58,259 bases of DNA from assembly GCA_945952115.1 (NCBI GenBank), contig CAMFHA010000004.1:1-58259 (forward strand). The letters run 5' to 3'. The position numbers were made by a program, and so were the translations under genes. Shown one piece after another: positions 9,150 to 18,206 of the stretch (position 1 is its first letter; each line of letters starts with the position of its first letter). The notes under the pieces were generated by a model. That model was not told the DNA's origin, made no database searches, and worked only from the letters and a program-made list of their open reading frames with translations. This DNA is from an uncultured Legionella sp. Lineage in GTDB: Bacteria > Pseudomonadota > Gammaproteobacteria > Legionellales > Legionellaceae.

Positions 9150-11135
9150 CTACGACACTCTTCTTTTTATCCACCATACTAATACTAGGGTAGAAACTAA
9201 ACTTAAATAGACACCTGTAGAACGCCAAGATTCTCCTACTAGTTGAAATACATCTGGACTATGAAATAAGGAAAATGGAATAGCTAATATAACATCCATT
9301 AAGGCTGAACCTGCGACTAAACCACAAGCAATTAAAGTTCCTTTTTGTTTGCTGGCACTATATTCTGCTTGCTCTAGATCTCTTTTTTGCAACTGCCTTC
9401 TCACTATTAAAGAAATCATGCCGCCTATAAATAGAGGCACGGAAGAAGATAGAGGTAAATACATCCCTATTGCTAGACCCAAAATAGACAAGTTCAGGAC
9501 TCGTTTTAAATTAAATAAACGATTGATAATAAGTGATAATATAATGATTCCAGCTCCAATGAACATCATATTCCAAGGCAAAGTATTGCTAAATACTGCT
9601 TCAGTAATTGCTGCCATTAAAGCCGCGGTAGGAGCAGGTAAAGATTGAGTCGGATCCATTCCTTCATGGGGCATAACCCCTGCAATTCCATAGACATTAA
9701 ACAATAATTGCATTACGGGTGGTATTACAAGCGCTGAAATAATAACACCTAAAAGCAGCATTAGTTGTTGCTTCCAAGGAGTAGCGCCGACTAATTGGCC
9801 TACTTTTAGATCTTGAGTATTGTCATTAGCAATAGCGGCAATTCCAGTCACAACAGAGCCAATAATAATCGTAATTGCTTCTGCAGCATGAATTTGTTGT
9901 GGATTTAAAGGCAAAGGTAATAAATAATCTGTAACAACTAAAAGTAACCACGCAGCAAATAACATCCCAGAAATGACAATAGAGCTCCCAGGGCTTGCAG
10001 TTACACCGACCATACCAGAAAAATAAGCTGTAATTACTGAAAAAAGGAATCCTATAAATAACACATATAAAACGCCTAAAAAAACAATACTGGGAGCATA
10101 CTCATTATCTAATCCGGCTTGAGCTAAAGGAAAAATAAATTGAAAAAATAAAAAAAGTACTGCTGCCATTACACCAGTACCCATCAAAATAAAAGATAAA
10201 GGCAAATCCTTATCCGTGCGTGGTTGCAACAACTGCTTTTTTCTTGAGCTTAAAGAGCGCAAAGAATTATTTATACTTGAAGACAATGGTTTAATTAATT
10301 TTAGAAAAGTCCACATGCCTGCAAACAACATCGCGCCAATACCTAAATAACGCATCTCACTACTCCATAATAATGAAGTAGCTTGTTCAACTGAATGACT
10401 GCTTATTAACTCAGGAAAAGAGTGACTAACTACAGGCAAAGCAATTAACCAAGCAATAACTGCACCTAATAAGATGCTAATCGCCATATCTTGCCCAACC
10501 AAATAACCTGCCCCAATCATTGTTGCAGAAAAACCTACACCCACTCCCAAAAGAGAGCGTTTTATTAAAAAAACATAACTCCAACTACTCGCCAATACTT
10601 TGAAACCCAATTGTAATAACTCAATAAATGCGCCAACCATGCCGCCAATAAAAATATCTTTAATCCCGGCCTTTTCAGCAGAAGATTTTAATATTTCAGC
10701 AATAGCGCGACCTTCTGGAAATTTTAACGTGCGATCATTGACGAGGAGACGTCTCAATGGAATAGAAAAAAGAACACCTAAAATACCACCTGAAGCGGCA
10801 ATAAAAAAATTAGTTAAATAATCAAAGCCATGCCAAAAGCCAATAATGACTAATGCAGGAATAGTATAAACAATACCTCCAGCCACCGCTTCTCCAGCAG
10901 ATGCAGCAGTTTGAACAGCATTATTCTCAAGAATAGTAGAGTTCTTAAAAAAACGTAAAATGCCCATTGAAATAATAGCTGCAGGAATAGACGCTGAAGT
11001 CAAAATACCTAATTTTAAAGCTAAATAAGCATTAGACATTGCTAAAAGAACAGTTAAAATTATAGCCAAAACAATAGCTCTAAAGCTTAATTCAGCTACA
11101 TTTTTTTCAGGACTAATAAAAGGAGTTTCAGTCAT
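9150..11135 (-). CDS. OPT-family oligopeptide transporter
   Basis: A 661-residue polytopic inner-membrane protein of the OPT family, which imports small peptides or metal-peptide complexes. About 14-16 hydrophobic segments run through it. Typical OPT stretches include the N-terminal ALKLGILTSASIPAAIIS, NAVQTAASAGEAVAGG and the mid-protein ANDNTQDLKVGQLVGATPW. The start is set at ATG 11133-11135, which shares its A with the stop of the upstream gene (TAATG). A longer frame from 11147 lacks that logic. Last gene of the SDR-hutI-RsiV-like-OPT operon. Pairing with a histidine-catabolic enzyme suggests peptide or amino-acid supply, but this is inference. Confidence 0.92.
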   Translation of the reverse strand: MTETPFISPEKNVAELSFRAIVLAIILTVLLAMSNAYLALKLGILTSASIPAAIISMGILRFFKNSTILENNAVQTAASAGEAVAGGIVYTIPALVIIGFWHGFDYLTNFFIAASGGILGVLFSIPLRRLLVNDRTLKFPEGRAIAEILKSSAEKAGIKDIFIGGMVGAFIELLQLGFKVLASSWSYVFLIKRSLLGVGVGFSATMIGAGYLVGQDMAISILLGAVIAWLIALPVVSHSFPELISSHSVEQATSLLWSSEMRYLGIGAMLFAGMWTFLKLIKPLSSSINNSLRSLSSRKKQLLQPRTDKDLPLSFILMGTGVMAAVLFLFFQFIFPLAQAGLDNEYAPSIVFLGVLYVLFIGFLFSVITAYFSGMVGVTASPGSSIVISGMLFAAWLLLVVTDYLLPLPLNPQQIHAAEAITIIIGSVVTGIAAIANDNTQDLKVGQLVGATPWKQQLMLLLGVIISALVIPPVMQLLFNVYGIAGVMPHEGMDPTQSLPAPTAALMAAITEAVFSNTLPWNMMFIGAGIIILSLIINRLFNLKRVLNLSILGLAIGMYLPLSSSVPLFIGGMISLIVRRQLQKRDLEQAEYSASKQKGTLIACGLVAGSALMDVILAIPFSLFHSPDVFQLVGESWRSTGVYLSLVSTLVLVWWIKRRVS

Positions 11136-11845
11136 TAATAATTCCACAACATTTTGATTATTTCAGGTTTTAGCTGCGAAGAAATAAGCGCTAAAGGAAT
11201 AGCTACGATCTGCTCTCCATAAACATAAGCGGCTACTTGATAAGTATTAAATACGACACTTATTCCTTTATCTGTAAAATACCACACACTATAATTATCA
11301 GAATTCACTTTAGTTCCCTCTTCAATCCATTTTGAATCAGAGATTTTTTTAGAAGTAATTATTTTTTTACAGTAGGCGGCAATTACTGGTAAATAATCTG
11401 CCTGCGGTAAGAACAGATCAGCAAGTTTTATAGGTTCAGTTTTTAAAAAATTGTTTATTACTATCGTATTCAAAGGATGAGCTGCACCTCGATGATAGAT
11501 TGAAACATCAAAGCGGATGCTTAAAGCAGTTTTGGCGTTATAAAGTACAGAGTAGATCACATTAAGATGTGTTTTTCCTGGGGCATCAGCAGGAGTATCC
11601 TCATCTTCAGAAAGTTCATTTAAAAAACTTTTTTGAGTTTCATCGATATACTTTTTTATCAATAAATCTATTTTTTTTTCTTCAAAACCCTGAGGATAGG
11701 TCACATTCATTGTATATGCAGGCGTTTCTTTTTTTATGTGCACAGAGTTAATTGCATGAACATAAACTCCATGAATAAAAAAACAAAGGCCTAAAATAAT
11801 CCTAGAAAACGCAGTTGAATCATAGCGAAAGAGCTTACTCATCAT
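11135..11845 (-). CDS. Exported DUF4163/DUF3298 (RsiV-like) protein
   Basis: An exported protein of about 236 residues. The hydrophobic segment [16 protein letters not shown] near the N-terminus serves as signal or anchor. It is followed by the DUF4163-type region ([11 protein letters not shown]...) and a DUF3298-type C-terminal region (LADLF..., [17 protein letters not shown]...IPLA). This is the extracytoplasmic fold of RsiV-like proteins, some of which bind lysozyme. No binding partner can be assigned here. It starts inside the hutI end (ATGATGAGTAA). The segment RYDSTAFSR just before the hydrophobic stretch is encoded by an interspersed repeat (11801-11828), so part of the leader appears repeat-derived. 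Confidence 0.8.
   Translation of the reverse strand: MMSKLFRYDSTAFSRIILGLCFFIHGVYVHAINSVHIKKETPAYTMNVTYPQGFEEKKIDLLIKKYIDETQKSFLNELSEDEDTPADAPGKTHLNVIYSVLYNAKTALSIRFDVSIYHRGAAHPLNTIVINNFLKTEPIKLADLFLPQADYLPVIAAYCKKIITSKKISDSKWIEEGTKVNSDNYSVWYFTDKGISVVFNTYQVAAYVYGEQIVAIPLALISSQLKPEIIKMLWNY
11801..11828. repeat. AGAAAACGCAGTTGAATC repeat inside a coding region
   Basis: CCTAGAAAACGCAGTTGAAT starts at 11801 and continues CATAGCGA. It matches 15939-15966 except for one base in this stretch. Read on the minus strand in frame it encodes RYDSTAFSR of the RsiV-like protein leader. Other copies lie at 16095, 44067 and 53064. Confidence 0.85.
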
Positions 11846-13055
11846 TACTAGCCCATTGACCACTGATCATTGTTCTATGAGGCAAAGGATAAGCAAAGTA
11901 ATAACAAAGAGCGGCAGAATCATTAACTGACCATAAATTTAAATCAGCTTTCTTTCCTACTGCAATGCTTCCAACTTCCTCCGAAATACCCAAAGCTTTT
12001 GCAGCTTGATAGGTTACTCCTGACAAAACCTCAGGTACAGTTAATGAAAACAATTGACAAGCCATATTCATCATTAACTGCAAGGAAGTAGTTGGTGAAG
12101 AGCCCGGATTTGAATCAGTAGCAATAGCCATGCCTACTCCTGCTGAACGTAATAAATCAATAGGAGGAATTTTCTTTTCACGTAAAAAATAATAGGCTCC
12201 TGGCAATAATACTGCGATTGTATTTGCTTTGGCCATTGCAGCAATACCAGCAGCATCTAGAAACTCTAAATGATCACAAGATAAAGCCCCCATTTGAGCA
12301 GCTAAAGCACTTGCCCCTAAATTAGATAATTGTTCTGCATGACATTTTATAGATAGGCCTAAATTTTGAGCGCTAAGAAAAATTTGTTGTGTTTGTTCTA
12401 AACTAAAAGCAATAGACTCACAAAAAACATCTACTGCATCAGCCAAGCCCATTTCTTTTACTGCGGGCATCATTTTATTACATACAAGATCTACATAAAT
12501 TGATGCATTCTCTTTAAACTCAGGTCCTACAACATGAGCGCCAAGAAAAGTTGTTTTAACTCGCAGACCACTCAATTCACCTAAGCGTTTAGCAACGTGT
12601 AACATTTTTAATTCATTGATTAAATCCAAACCATAACCTGATTTAATTTCAACCGTAGTTACTCCTTCTTTTTTCAAAGCAAGAATACGAGGTAAGGATT
12701 GCTCAATTAACTCTTCTTCAGAAGCAGCACGTGTTTGTTTAACGGTAGAAAGAACTCCCCCACCCGCTTTGGCGATTTCAGAATAACTCATGCCTTCTAA
12801 TTTTAATTTAAATTCAGAAGCTCTATTCCCTGCATAAACTAAATGAGTATGGCAATCAATTAATCCTGGTGTCAGCACTTGACCATAACAATCTTCTTTA
12901 CATTTAGGATGATCATGCAACTCTTGTGGTAATTCAGTCATTGAACCAACCCAAGAAATTATTCCCTCTTTAATTGCTACAGCCTGATCATTAAGTTGAT
13001 GACCTTGTTCATTAATAATAGCTACATTAAATAATAAATAATCACAAGCAAACAT
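11835..13055 (-). CDS. hutI: Imidazolonepropionase
   Basis: A 406-residue amidohydrolase that opens 4-imidazolone-5-propionate to N-formimino-L-glutamate, the third step of histidine breakdown. The metal-binding [10 protein letters not shown], the central [17 protein letters not shown] and the [10 protein letters not shown] motif are all family-typical, and the length fits. The start is ATG 13053-13055 ([10 protein letters not shown]), which shares a base with the upstream SDR stop (TAATG). The longer frame to 13097 only reads into the SDR gene. hutG is close by on the other strand. hutH and hutU are not in this window. Confidence 0.96.
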   Translation of the reverse strand: MFACDYLLFNVAIINEQGHQLNDQAVAIKEGIISWVGSMTELPQELHDHPKCKEDCYGQVLTPGLIDCHTHLVYAGNRASEFKLKLEGMSYSEIAKAGGGVLSTVKQTRAASEEELIEQSLPRILALKKEGVTTVEIKSGYGLDLINELKMLHVAKRLGELSGLRVKTTFLGAHVVGPEFKENASIYVDLVCNKMMPAVKEMGLADAVDVFCESIAFSLEQTQQIFLSAQNLGLSIKCHAEQLSNLGASALAAQMGALSCDHLEFLDAAGIAAMAKANTIAVLLPGAYYFLREKKIPPIDLLRSAGVGMAIATDSNPGSSPTTSLQLMMNMACQLFSLTVPEVLSGVTYQAAKALGISEEVGSIAVGKKADLNLWSVNDSAALCYYFAYPLPHRTMISGQWASNDE

Positions 13056-13816
13056 TATCGTTCCCAATGTGGTACTGCATGTGGGGCGCGTAACCATGCA
13101 TCATAATGACTCGTATCATAAATATCCCATTCTTTAGATTGATAAGTTTTTTTATCCAAGTCTAATAAAAGCCAAGTTAAAAATTCAGCTACTGTTTCAG
13201 CAGAAACCAAGCGATTTGTATATTTTAAATTTTTATAAAAATCAGTTTGTTTAGTATCCATATGTTTTGCTTCGCGCGCAAGCGCCTGCATCTCTGTATC
13301 CACAATTCCTGGCATAACACTTGCAAATGCAACCTCTTGTGATTCTAATTGCCAACATTGAGTAAGCATTGATAAAGCGGCTTTTGAAACGCAATACGCA
13401 GCCCAACCTTTTATAGCAAAATAAGCTGCTCCAGAACTAATGTTAAGCACACGACCATTAGCTAACTGCTTATAAAGCTTTTGAGGGAGAAATAAAGCAG
13501 CATCTAAATTAGTGCTAAATGCTTTATGCCAATCTCCTTTTTCAATATTAATTAAAGAAGCAATTGGCTGTAAACAACCTGCATTATTTATTAAAGCGTT
13601 TATTTGCGATAGAGTTTTTGTGTGTTGAACAATTAAATCAATTCCTTCTGAAGTTGAGATATCTGCACAAAGAAATTCAATTAAAGGAGATAAACGGACA
13701 GTTTCTTCTAATAAAGACAAACGTCGACCTACTATAAGTACCTTTTTACCACGATTGGCTAAGCTAAGAGCCAAGGCCTTTCCTAGACCACTTCCGCCGC
13801 CAGTAATGATAAACAC
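13055..13816 (-). CDS. Short-chain dehydrogenase/reductase
   Basis: A 253-residue classical SDR. The nucleotide-binding TGGGSGLG (about 5-12), NNAG (about 87-90), the catalytic Ser in ISSGAAYF and the YCVSK dyad (Tyr/Lys about 145-149) are all present, so an active NAD(P)-dependent oxidoreductase is expected. The substrate is unknown. It resembles YueD/benzil-reductase-type SDRs in general layout. The start codon is GTG at 13814-13816, preceded by GAGG. It heads the operon with hutI (TAATG overlap) and is divergent from hutG, so the 13817-14023 gap should hold two promoters. Confidence 0.9.
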   Translation of the reverse strand: MFIITGGGSGLGKALALSLANRGKKVLIVGRRLSLLEETVRLSPLIEFLCADISTSEGIDLIVQHTKTLSQINALINNAGCLQPIASLINIEKGDWHKAFSTNLDAALFLPQKLYKQLANGRVLNISSGAAYFAIKGWAAYCVSKAALSMLTQCWQLESQEVAFASVMPGIVDTEMQALAREAKHMDTKQTDFYKNLKYTNRLVSAETVAEFLTWLLLDLDKKTYQSKEWDIYDTSHYDAWLRAPHAVPHWER

Positions 13817-13967
13817 GATTACCTCATATTTTATTCTTAAACTAATTGCACATCATAGCATAATGATATTAAGTTAAGAAGTTAAGAGTCGCAGTGACAG
13901 CAACTCTGTGATTTAACAATACAGATTGCCCCCAAGATCGAAACAAAAGAATGTTTTAAAGAAGAGA

Positions 13968-13996
13968 TTGGGAGTTTTTCCTAAATCTTGTACAAT
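13968..13996 (+). promoter_or_regulatory. Sigma70-type promoter for hutG
   Basis: TTGGGA (13968-13973), a 17-base spacer and TACAAT (13991-13996) lie about 28 bases upstream of the hutG ATG. AAGGAG at 14013-14018 gives a good ribosome site. Confidence 0.55.
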
Positions 13997-14023
13997 TTAC
14001 ATAGAATTTACTAAGGAGCTATT

Positions 14024-14983
14024 ATGTTCTCTGATTTGCCTTTTTACGAACCAGCGAAACCGTCTTTATGGCAAGGAAGAAAAGATACTACAAAGCCAGA
14101 ACGTTTTTTTCAAAAAATATCCTTTATTCAGGATTTAAACGAACTTAAAAATGCAAAAAAAAGTACTGTCTTTATTGGATTTGCTAGCGATGCTGGAGTT
14201 ATCCGTAATGCAGGTAGAGCAGGTGCTAAACTCGGGCCTGATCAAACCAAAACGTCTTTAGCTAAATTACCTTGTCCTTTCAATGCATCTTATATTGATT
14301 TAGGAGCAATAAACTGTGAAGACGATAAACTGGAATCGGCTCAAATGCAGTTAGCACAAATCATCGATTTTTGTCATGAACACAATCATAGGACTGTTGC
14401 ATTAGGTGGCGGTCATGAAATTGCTTGGGGACATTATCAAGGGTTGGCTACAAAATATCCCAAATTAGGGATCATCAATTTTGATGCGCATTTTGATCTA
14501 AGACCTTATACAAAAGGTCAATTAGGAACCTCAGGGACACCCTTTTCTCAAATTGCTGCTTTTTGTGAAGAAAAAAATCGCTCCTTTGATTATTGTTGTA
14601 TTGGTATTCAACAATTTGGTAATACTGCTACTTTATTTGATCGCGCAAAAGAATTAAACGTTTCTTATCTAAAAGTAGAAGACTTGGTACAGCAAAGCCT
14701 CGCTTGGCAATTCGCTTTTTTAGATGATTTTATGTTAAATCTAGATTATATTTATTTAAGCATATGTCTTGATGTCTTAGCAGAGTGTTATGCTCCAGGA
14801 GTAAGCGCGCCTCAACCTTTAGGCTTAAGTCCTTGGCAGGTGATTCCTTTATTAAAATATATTATGCAAAGTGGCAAAGTGATAAGTTTAGATATTGCAG
14901 AGCTTTCACCACCTCTAGATCAAGAGCAAAAAACTGCTAGACTTGCGGCGTTGATTATCGCAGAATTATTGAATATCAATTAA
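14024..14983 (+). CDS. hutG: Formimidoylglutamase (ureohydrolase family)
   Basis: A 319-residue ureohydrolase expected to split N-formimino-L-glutamate into glutamate and formamide, the last histidine-catabolic step. Metal ligands seen are His131 (GGGHE), Asp154, His156 and Asp158 (FDAHFD). The final motif, usually S-x-D-x-D, reads LSICLDVL, so the first Asp is Cys248 (codon TGT at 14765) while Asp250 is kept. PGVSAP follows, as in HutG. The change could alter the binuclear manganese site or reflect a subfamily. The start ATG has AAGGAG 5 bases upstream. The IcmL-like gene follows after 12 bases. Confidence 0.9.
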   Translation: MFSDLPFYEPAKPSLWQGRKDTTKPERFFQKISFIQDLNELKNAKKSTVFIGFASDAGVIRNAGRAGAKLGPDQTKTSLAKLPCPFNASYIDLGAINCEDDKLESAQMQLAQIIDFCHEHNHRTVALGGGHEIAWGHYQGLATKYPKLGIINFDAHFDLRPYTKGQLGTSGTPFSQIAAFCEEKNRSFDYCCIGIQQFGNTATLFDRAKELNVSYLKVEDLVQQSLAWQFAFLDDFMLNLDYIYLSICLDVLAECYAPGVSAPQPLGLSPWQVIPLLKYIMQSGKVISLDIAELSPPLDQEQKTARLAALIIAELLNIN

Positions 14984-14995
14984 GGAGTGTCTTTC

Positions 14996-15856
14996 ATGAA
15001 GAATACTATACTGTTTGGTGCATTATTATCCATATTATGTGCACAAACACAGGCTGAAACTCAAGCGACTACTAGCACTGCAGCCAATACCTCTACCCCT
15101 GCTACTCAACCAGCGACTCAAGGGACACAACCTGCAACTCCGATCCAAGCGCAACCCACAACGACGAGCGCGCCGGCTCAAGCAGCAACTATTAACTGTG
15201 ATTATAAAATTCCTGCTTCCACCAAAGTTATAGATCAGTCATTGATTTTAAACTGGTCTGAAAAAGCTACTGCCCAAGCGTTTAATTTCGATCCTACTCA
15301 GTTAGATAATCAAATGAATAGCTTAAAAAATTGCTTTACCGATCCAGGATGGACTGAATTTAATAATGCTTTGCAAAAATCAGGAAATATAGAAGCGATC
15401 AAGGGTCAAAAGCTAACTGTTAGTAGTCAGGTTGATGGCCAAGCAACCATGGACGAAGTGAAAGATAATCAATGGAAACTTACTCTACCATTACAAGTTG
15501 TTTACCAAAATGATAAAGAAAAAGTAACTCAACTTCTTACTATTAAATTAACAGTTGGTCGTAAAATCAACGGTGATCTAGGTATTACTCAAATGATTGC
15601 AACACCACGTGCTAATACAGCGCAAACAAATAACTCAACAGCCCCGGTTTCAACTACCACCAATACAAATACTAAAGCAGCAACACCATCCAATGACACT
15701 ACAAAAGCACCCGTTACAACAATACCTAATAACATGCCCACCACTCCATCTACAGGAGCACCAACAATAGCTAATCCTTCAGCTCAACCCGGCAATACAC
15801 CAAATAATGCACCAGTAAATCCACAGCCTAATACAACGACTTCACCAAATTCCTAG
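14996..15856 (+). CDS. IcmL/DotI-domain exported protein with Thr/Pro/Asn-rich tails
   Basis: A 286-residue protein with a signal peptide (NTILFGALLSILCAQTQA). A Thr/Pro/Gln/Ala-rich linker of about 45 residues follows, then a central domain (about 65-200) resembling the periplasmic part of IcmL/DotI: LNWSEKATAQAFNFD, a YxxGWxxF-like DPGWTEF, LTVSSQVDGQA and LQVVYQNDKEKVTQLLTI. It ends in about 85 residues rich in Thr, Pro and Asn. IcmL/DotI is part of the type IVB secretion apparatus. This one lacks the transmembrane anchor and lies away from other icm/dot genes. The start is ATG 14996, with AAGGAG at 14982-14987. The GTG at 14987 lies inside that site and is rejected. Confidence 0.8.
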   Translation: MKNTILFGALLSILCAQTQAETQATTSTAANTSTPATQPATQGTQPATPIQAQPTTTSAPAQAATINCDYKIPASTKVIDQSLILNWSEKATAQAFNFDPTQLDNQMNSLKNCFTDPGWTEFNNALQKSGNIEAIKGQKLTVSSQVDGQATMDEVKDNQWKLTLPLQVVYQNDKEKVTQLLTIKLTVGRKINGDLGITQMIATPRANTAQTNNSTAPVSTTTNTNTKAATPSNDTTKAPVTTIPNNMPTTPSTGAPTIANPSAQPGNTPNNAPVNPQPNTTTSPNS

Positions 15857-15897
15857 TAACCGGCAATCCATGTTCTTGTCTATCTCAAAGAAGTAAG

Positions 15898-15915
15898 CTG
15901 GGCTGAAAAGCCCAG
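15898..15915. terminator. Hairpin after the IcmL-like gene
   Basis: CTGGGCT and AGCCCAG form a 7-bp stem with a GAAA loop, 42 bases after the stop. There is no clear U-run, so terminator function is tentative. Confidence 0.4.
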
Positions 15916-15936
15916 TAGGTCTATTGAATAACTTTA

Positions 15937-16112
15937 AACCTAGAAAACGCAGTTGAATCGTAGCGAGCGTGTTTAAAGAAAAAATCAATTCTTTTATCTA
16001 TCAACTCACTTTAGCAGCTTAGAAAGCCCTTCGAGACGCGTGCTACGCACGCGCCTCTGGGCGAACGGATTAGGGAAAAATGGCTAAACTCGAGAACTGC
16101 GTTTTCTAGGTT
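15937..16112. repeat. Composite nested inverted-repeat element
   Basis: Outer arms AACCTAGAAAACGCAGTT (15937-15954) and AACTGCGTTTTCTAGGTT (16095-16112) are exact complements. Inside, at 16026-16068, lies a TTCGAGACGCGTGC... palindrome of the REP-like type also present at 52.8 kb. The right arm includes the stop codon of the adenylate-forming gene. Confidence 0.85.
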
Positions 16113-17382
16113 AAATTGTAGGTTTAAATTCCGATTGAATGCGCCGGCGTTTAGTATCTAAACTATTTTTTTGATACTCAGCCCAATGCCATCGAGGAAG
16201 TTCACATTGTTTTTGCATAAATAATTGGTTTAAATGGGTTAAAAATTGTTCTTTATCTTCCAAATTAGGTGTAATTTGAATGATAAATTCATTAAGATCT
16301 TTTTGAATAATTCGGTAATCATCAAAATCAATAGTATTTTGACTAAGATGTTGGCGTAGGCTATCAGCAAAAATAGGGATTAATTGCTCGCCTTTTTTTC
16401 CATAACAAACATCTCCTATGCGACCTTCAATTGCTTTTAACTCAGTAAATACAGTTGATGTGTCACTATAAACCAACACATCATCTAAACGATAACGAAC
16501 AATAGGTTGAGTCGTACGTGCTAAATCAGTAATAATCGGCACAAAGCGCTGCTTATCAATCCATTCTTTTTCAACTATTAAAAACTCTTCATTTAAAGTA
16601 AGTCGATTAGTTTTTTTATCAGAGATGGCTAAAAAACCTTCTGTAGCTTGATAAATTTGTGACACAGTACACTTAAAAGCATCAGTAAGGAAGCACTCAT
16701 CTTCTTTTTCTAAAACTTCTGCAACTGCAAATATCTTTTTGGGATCAATAAATAAGCGTTCTTTATTTTCTGCCAATAATAATAAAACACTGGCTGGAGC
16801 AGAAATGATCGTTGGTTTGATAGTGTTTAATTGTTTTAAATGCTCATCAAAATCAGCTAATAAATCAAAAAAATAGAATTGAACTTTTTTTCCTTTATTA
16901 AGCGTAGTGTATAAATTATTGTTAGCACGTAAGAAAAAAGCGATTCGTTCTTGAGTTCTTAATCCATCGGGTAGGGCTTTCGCTAAAATAGTCCCAGCCC
17001 AAGCATCACGCTCTCTTGAATTAGCAAGAAATAGACCACGGCTCCCTGAAGTACCCGAAGAAAGACCCACAGCAACCTTGTTAATTAAAGGAGAAAAATC
17101 ACGTGATTGTTCTGCGCGCATAGCCACTTCTAAGGCGTGATCTTTACTTATTCCTAGAGTATTCAATTCATCAAAATGAGTCATCATCAATTGCTTATTA
17201 ATGATAGGCCATTCATGTAGGGATTTATTTAAATAAGGTTTATAAAAAGGAGAATTAATTAAAGTTCTACTAATTAAATGCTTCCATTGCTTCTCTTGAT
17301 AAACTTTTAAGCATTCCACAGAGTTTATTCTTTTTTTTAAATAAAGAGAATGAGCGTAATAATAAAGAATACGGGCTAACAT
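16111..17382 (-). CDS. Adenylate-forming enzyme (CapK/F390-synthetase-like)
   Basis: A 423-residue ANL-superfamily-like protein of the phenylacetate-CoA ligase/F390-synthetase/CapK branch. The phosphate-binding loop VGLSSGTSGSRG (residues 105-116), YQATEGF in place of the acyl-adenylate motif and VRYRLDDVL (adenosine-ribose Asp) are visible. Such enzymes activate carboxylates as AMP esters. The substrate is not evident. Last gene of a four-gene operon after ketoacyl synthase III, the OleD-like reductase and an MBL hydrolase. It starts inside the MBL gene end (7-base overlap). By analogy with OleC it could act on a beta-hydroxy acid made by the two upstream enzymes, but this is inference. Confidence 0.8.
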   Translation of the reverse strand: MLARILYYYAHSLYLKKRINSVECLKVYQEKQWKHLISRTLINSPFYKPYLNKSLHEWPIINKQLMMTHFDELNTLGISKDHALEVAMRAEQSRDFSPLINKVAVGLSSGTSGSRGLFLANSRERDAWAGTILAKALPDGLRTQERIAFFLRANNNLYTTLNKGKKVQFYFFDLLADFDEHLKQLNTIKPTIISAPASVLLLLAENKERLFIDPKKIFAVAEVLEKEDECFLTDAFKCTVSQIYQATEGFLAISDKKTNRLTLNEEFLIVEKEWIDKQRFVPIITDLARTTQPIVRYRLDDVLVYSDTSTVFTELKAIEGRIGDVCYGKKGEQLIPIFADSLRQHLSQNTIDFDDYRIIQKDLNEFIIQITPNLEDKEQFLTHLNQLFMQKQCELPRWHWAEYQKNSLDTKRRRIQSEFKPTI

Positions 17383-18206
17383 GGCTGTTGTTCCTTAAGC
17401 CGCTGACGAATGTGTTGGCAATGAGAGGGAATAATATCAATTCCTGGATGATTAATATAAAGCTCGTGTAGTTTTTTAATCGTTTCTATGTATGCTTTCT
17501 TATCATGATGAATTAAATAAGTTAACTGGCTAGGATAATGTAAATTTTGGAAACTTTCTTGATGCCAACAACTGTCTGCTATTAAAAAAGTAGCCTCTTC
17601 TGCTTGAAAAAATAAACCAATTTGTCCAGCGGCATGTCCTGGCAAATGAATAGCGTAAAGGCTTTGATCTGCAAATAAATCAAATCCATGAGAAAAAGGG
17701 GCTAAATTAGCTGGCAAACTCTGCTCTTGCTGATCTAATAAGACAAGACGCTCATAAAAATCGTTGGGTAATAAACCAGGCAAAAACCCTTGAGTTAACG
17801 CTTTAAATCCTTTTTTACCTTTTATTTCATTAATCGCTTGCGGATGACAAATAAATTGAGCGTTTGGAAAATCCATTAATCCACCAATATGATCAGCATG
17901 AAAATGCGAAATAATAATATAATTAATCTCTTCTGGTTGAATACCTTGTTCTATCAGCTGTTCTTTTACTGTTTTTTGCAAATAGACCGGCGTTAAATAA
18001 GCATATAAGGAAAAAGGAAAATGCTGAGTTTCTTGATAAAAATTTTGACTATACCCTGTATCAAATAGAAGATAACCCTTTGTTGGGTGTTTAATTAAAG
18101 CACAAAGAGCTGGATATTCACTTTTTTGAAATAAACCTTTATTTAATGTCATTCGCTGACAATGGGTGCAAAATCCAGCTTCTAATAACTGATACTTAAT
18201 GTTCAT
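17376..18206 (-). CDS. Metallo-beta-lactamase-fold hydrolase
   Basis: A protein of about 276 residues with the complete dinuclear zinc signature. Numbered from the longer in-frame start (18224) it is HFHADH (107-112), His197 (LPGHAAG), Asp217 (IADS) and His268 (IPSHC). The layout is close to the AHL-lactonase/glyoxalase-II-like hydrolases, which cleave lactones or thioesters. The upstream ATG at 18224 is possible. ATG 18206 (MNIKYQLLEAGF) gives a shorter overlap with the reductase gene and is preferred. Context in the ketoacyl-synthase operon suggests a lipid-derived ester or lactone substrate, taking the OleB position in an Ole-like pathway (inference). Confidence 0.87.
   Translation of the reverse strand: MNIKYQLLEAGFCTHCQRMTLNKGLFQKSEYPALCALIKHPTKGYLLFDTGYSQNFYQETQHFPFSLYAYLTPVYLQKTVKEQLIEQGIQPEEINYIIISHFHADHIGGLMDFPNAQFICHPQAINEIKGKKGFKALTQGFLPGLLPNDFYERLVLLDQQEQSLPANLAPFSHGFDLFADQSLYAIHLPGHAAGQIGLFFQAEEATFLIADSCWHQESFQNLHYPSQLTYLIHHDKKAYIETIKKLHELYINHPGIDIIPSHCQHIRQRLKEQQPC

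Noticed and set aside
13053..13097. HutI start at 13097
   Set aside because: The extra residues come from the upstream SDR coding sequence; ATG 13055 with TAATG coupling is better.
13926..14138. 70-codon open frame overlapping the hutG start
   Set aside because: Frame-shifted shadow of hutG; the promoter and ribosome site fit hutG.
14987..14995. GTG start for the IcmL-like gene
   Set aside because: The GTG overlaps the AAGGAG that serves ATG 14996.
15015..15233. 72-codon frame in the IcmL-like gene
   Set aside because: Shadow of the low-complexity Thr/Pro-rich segment in another frame.
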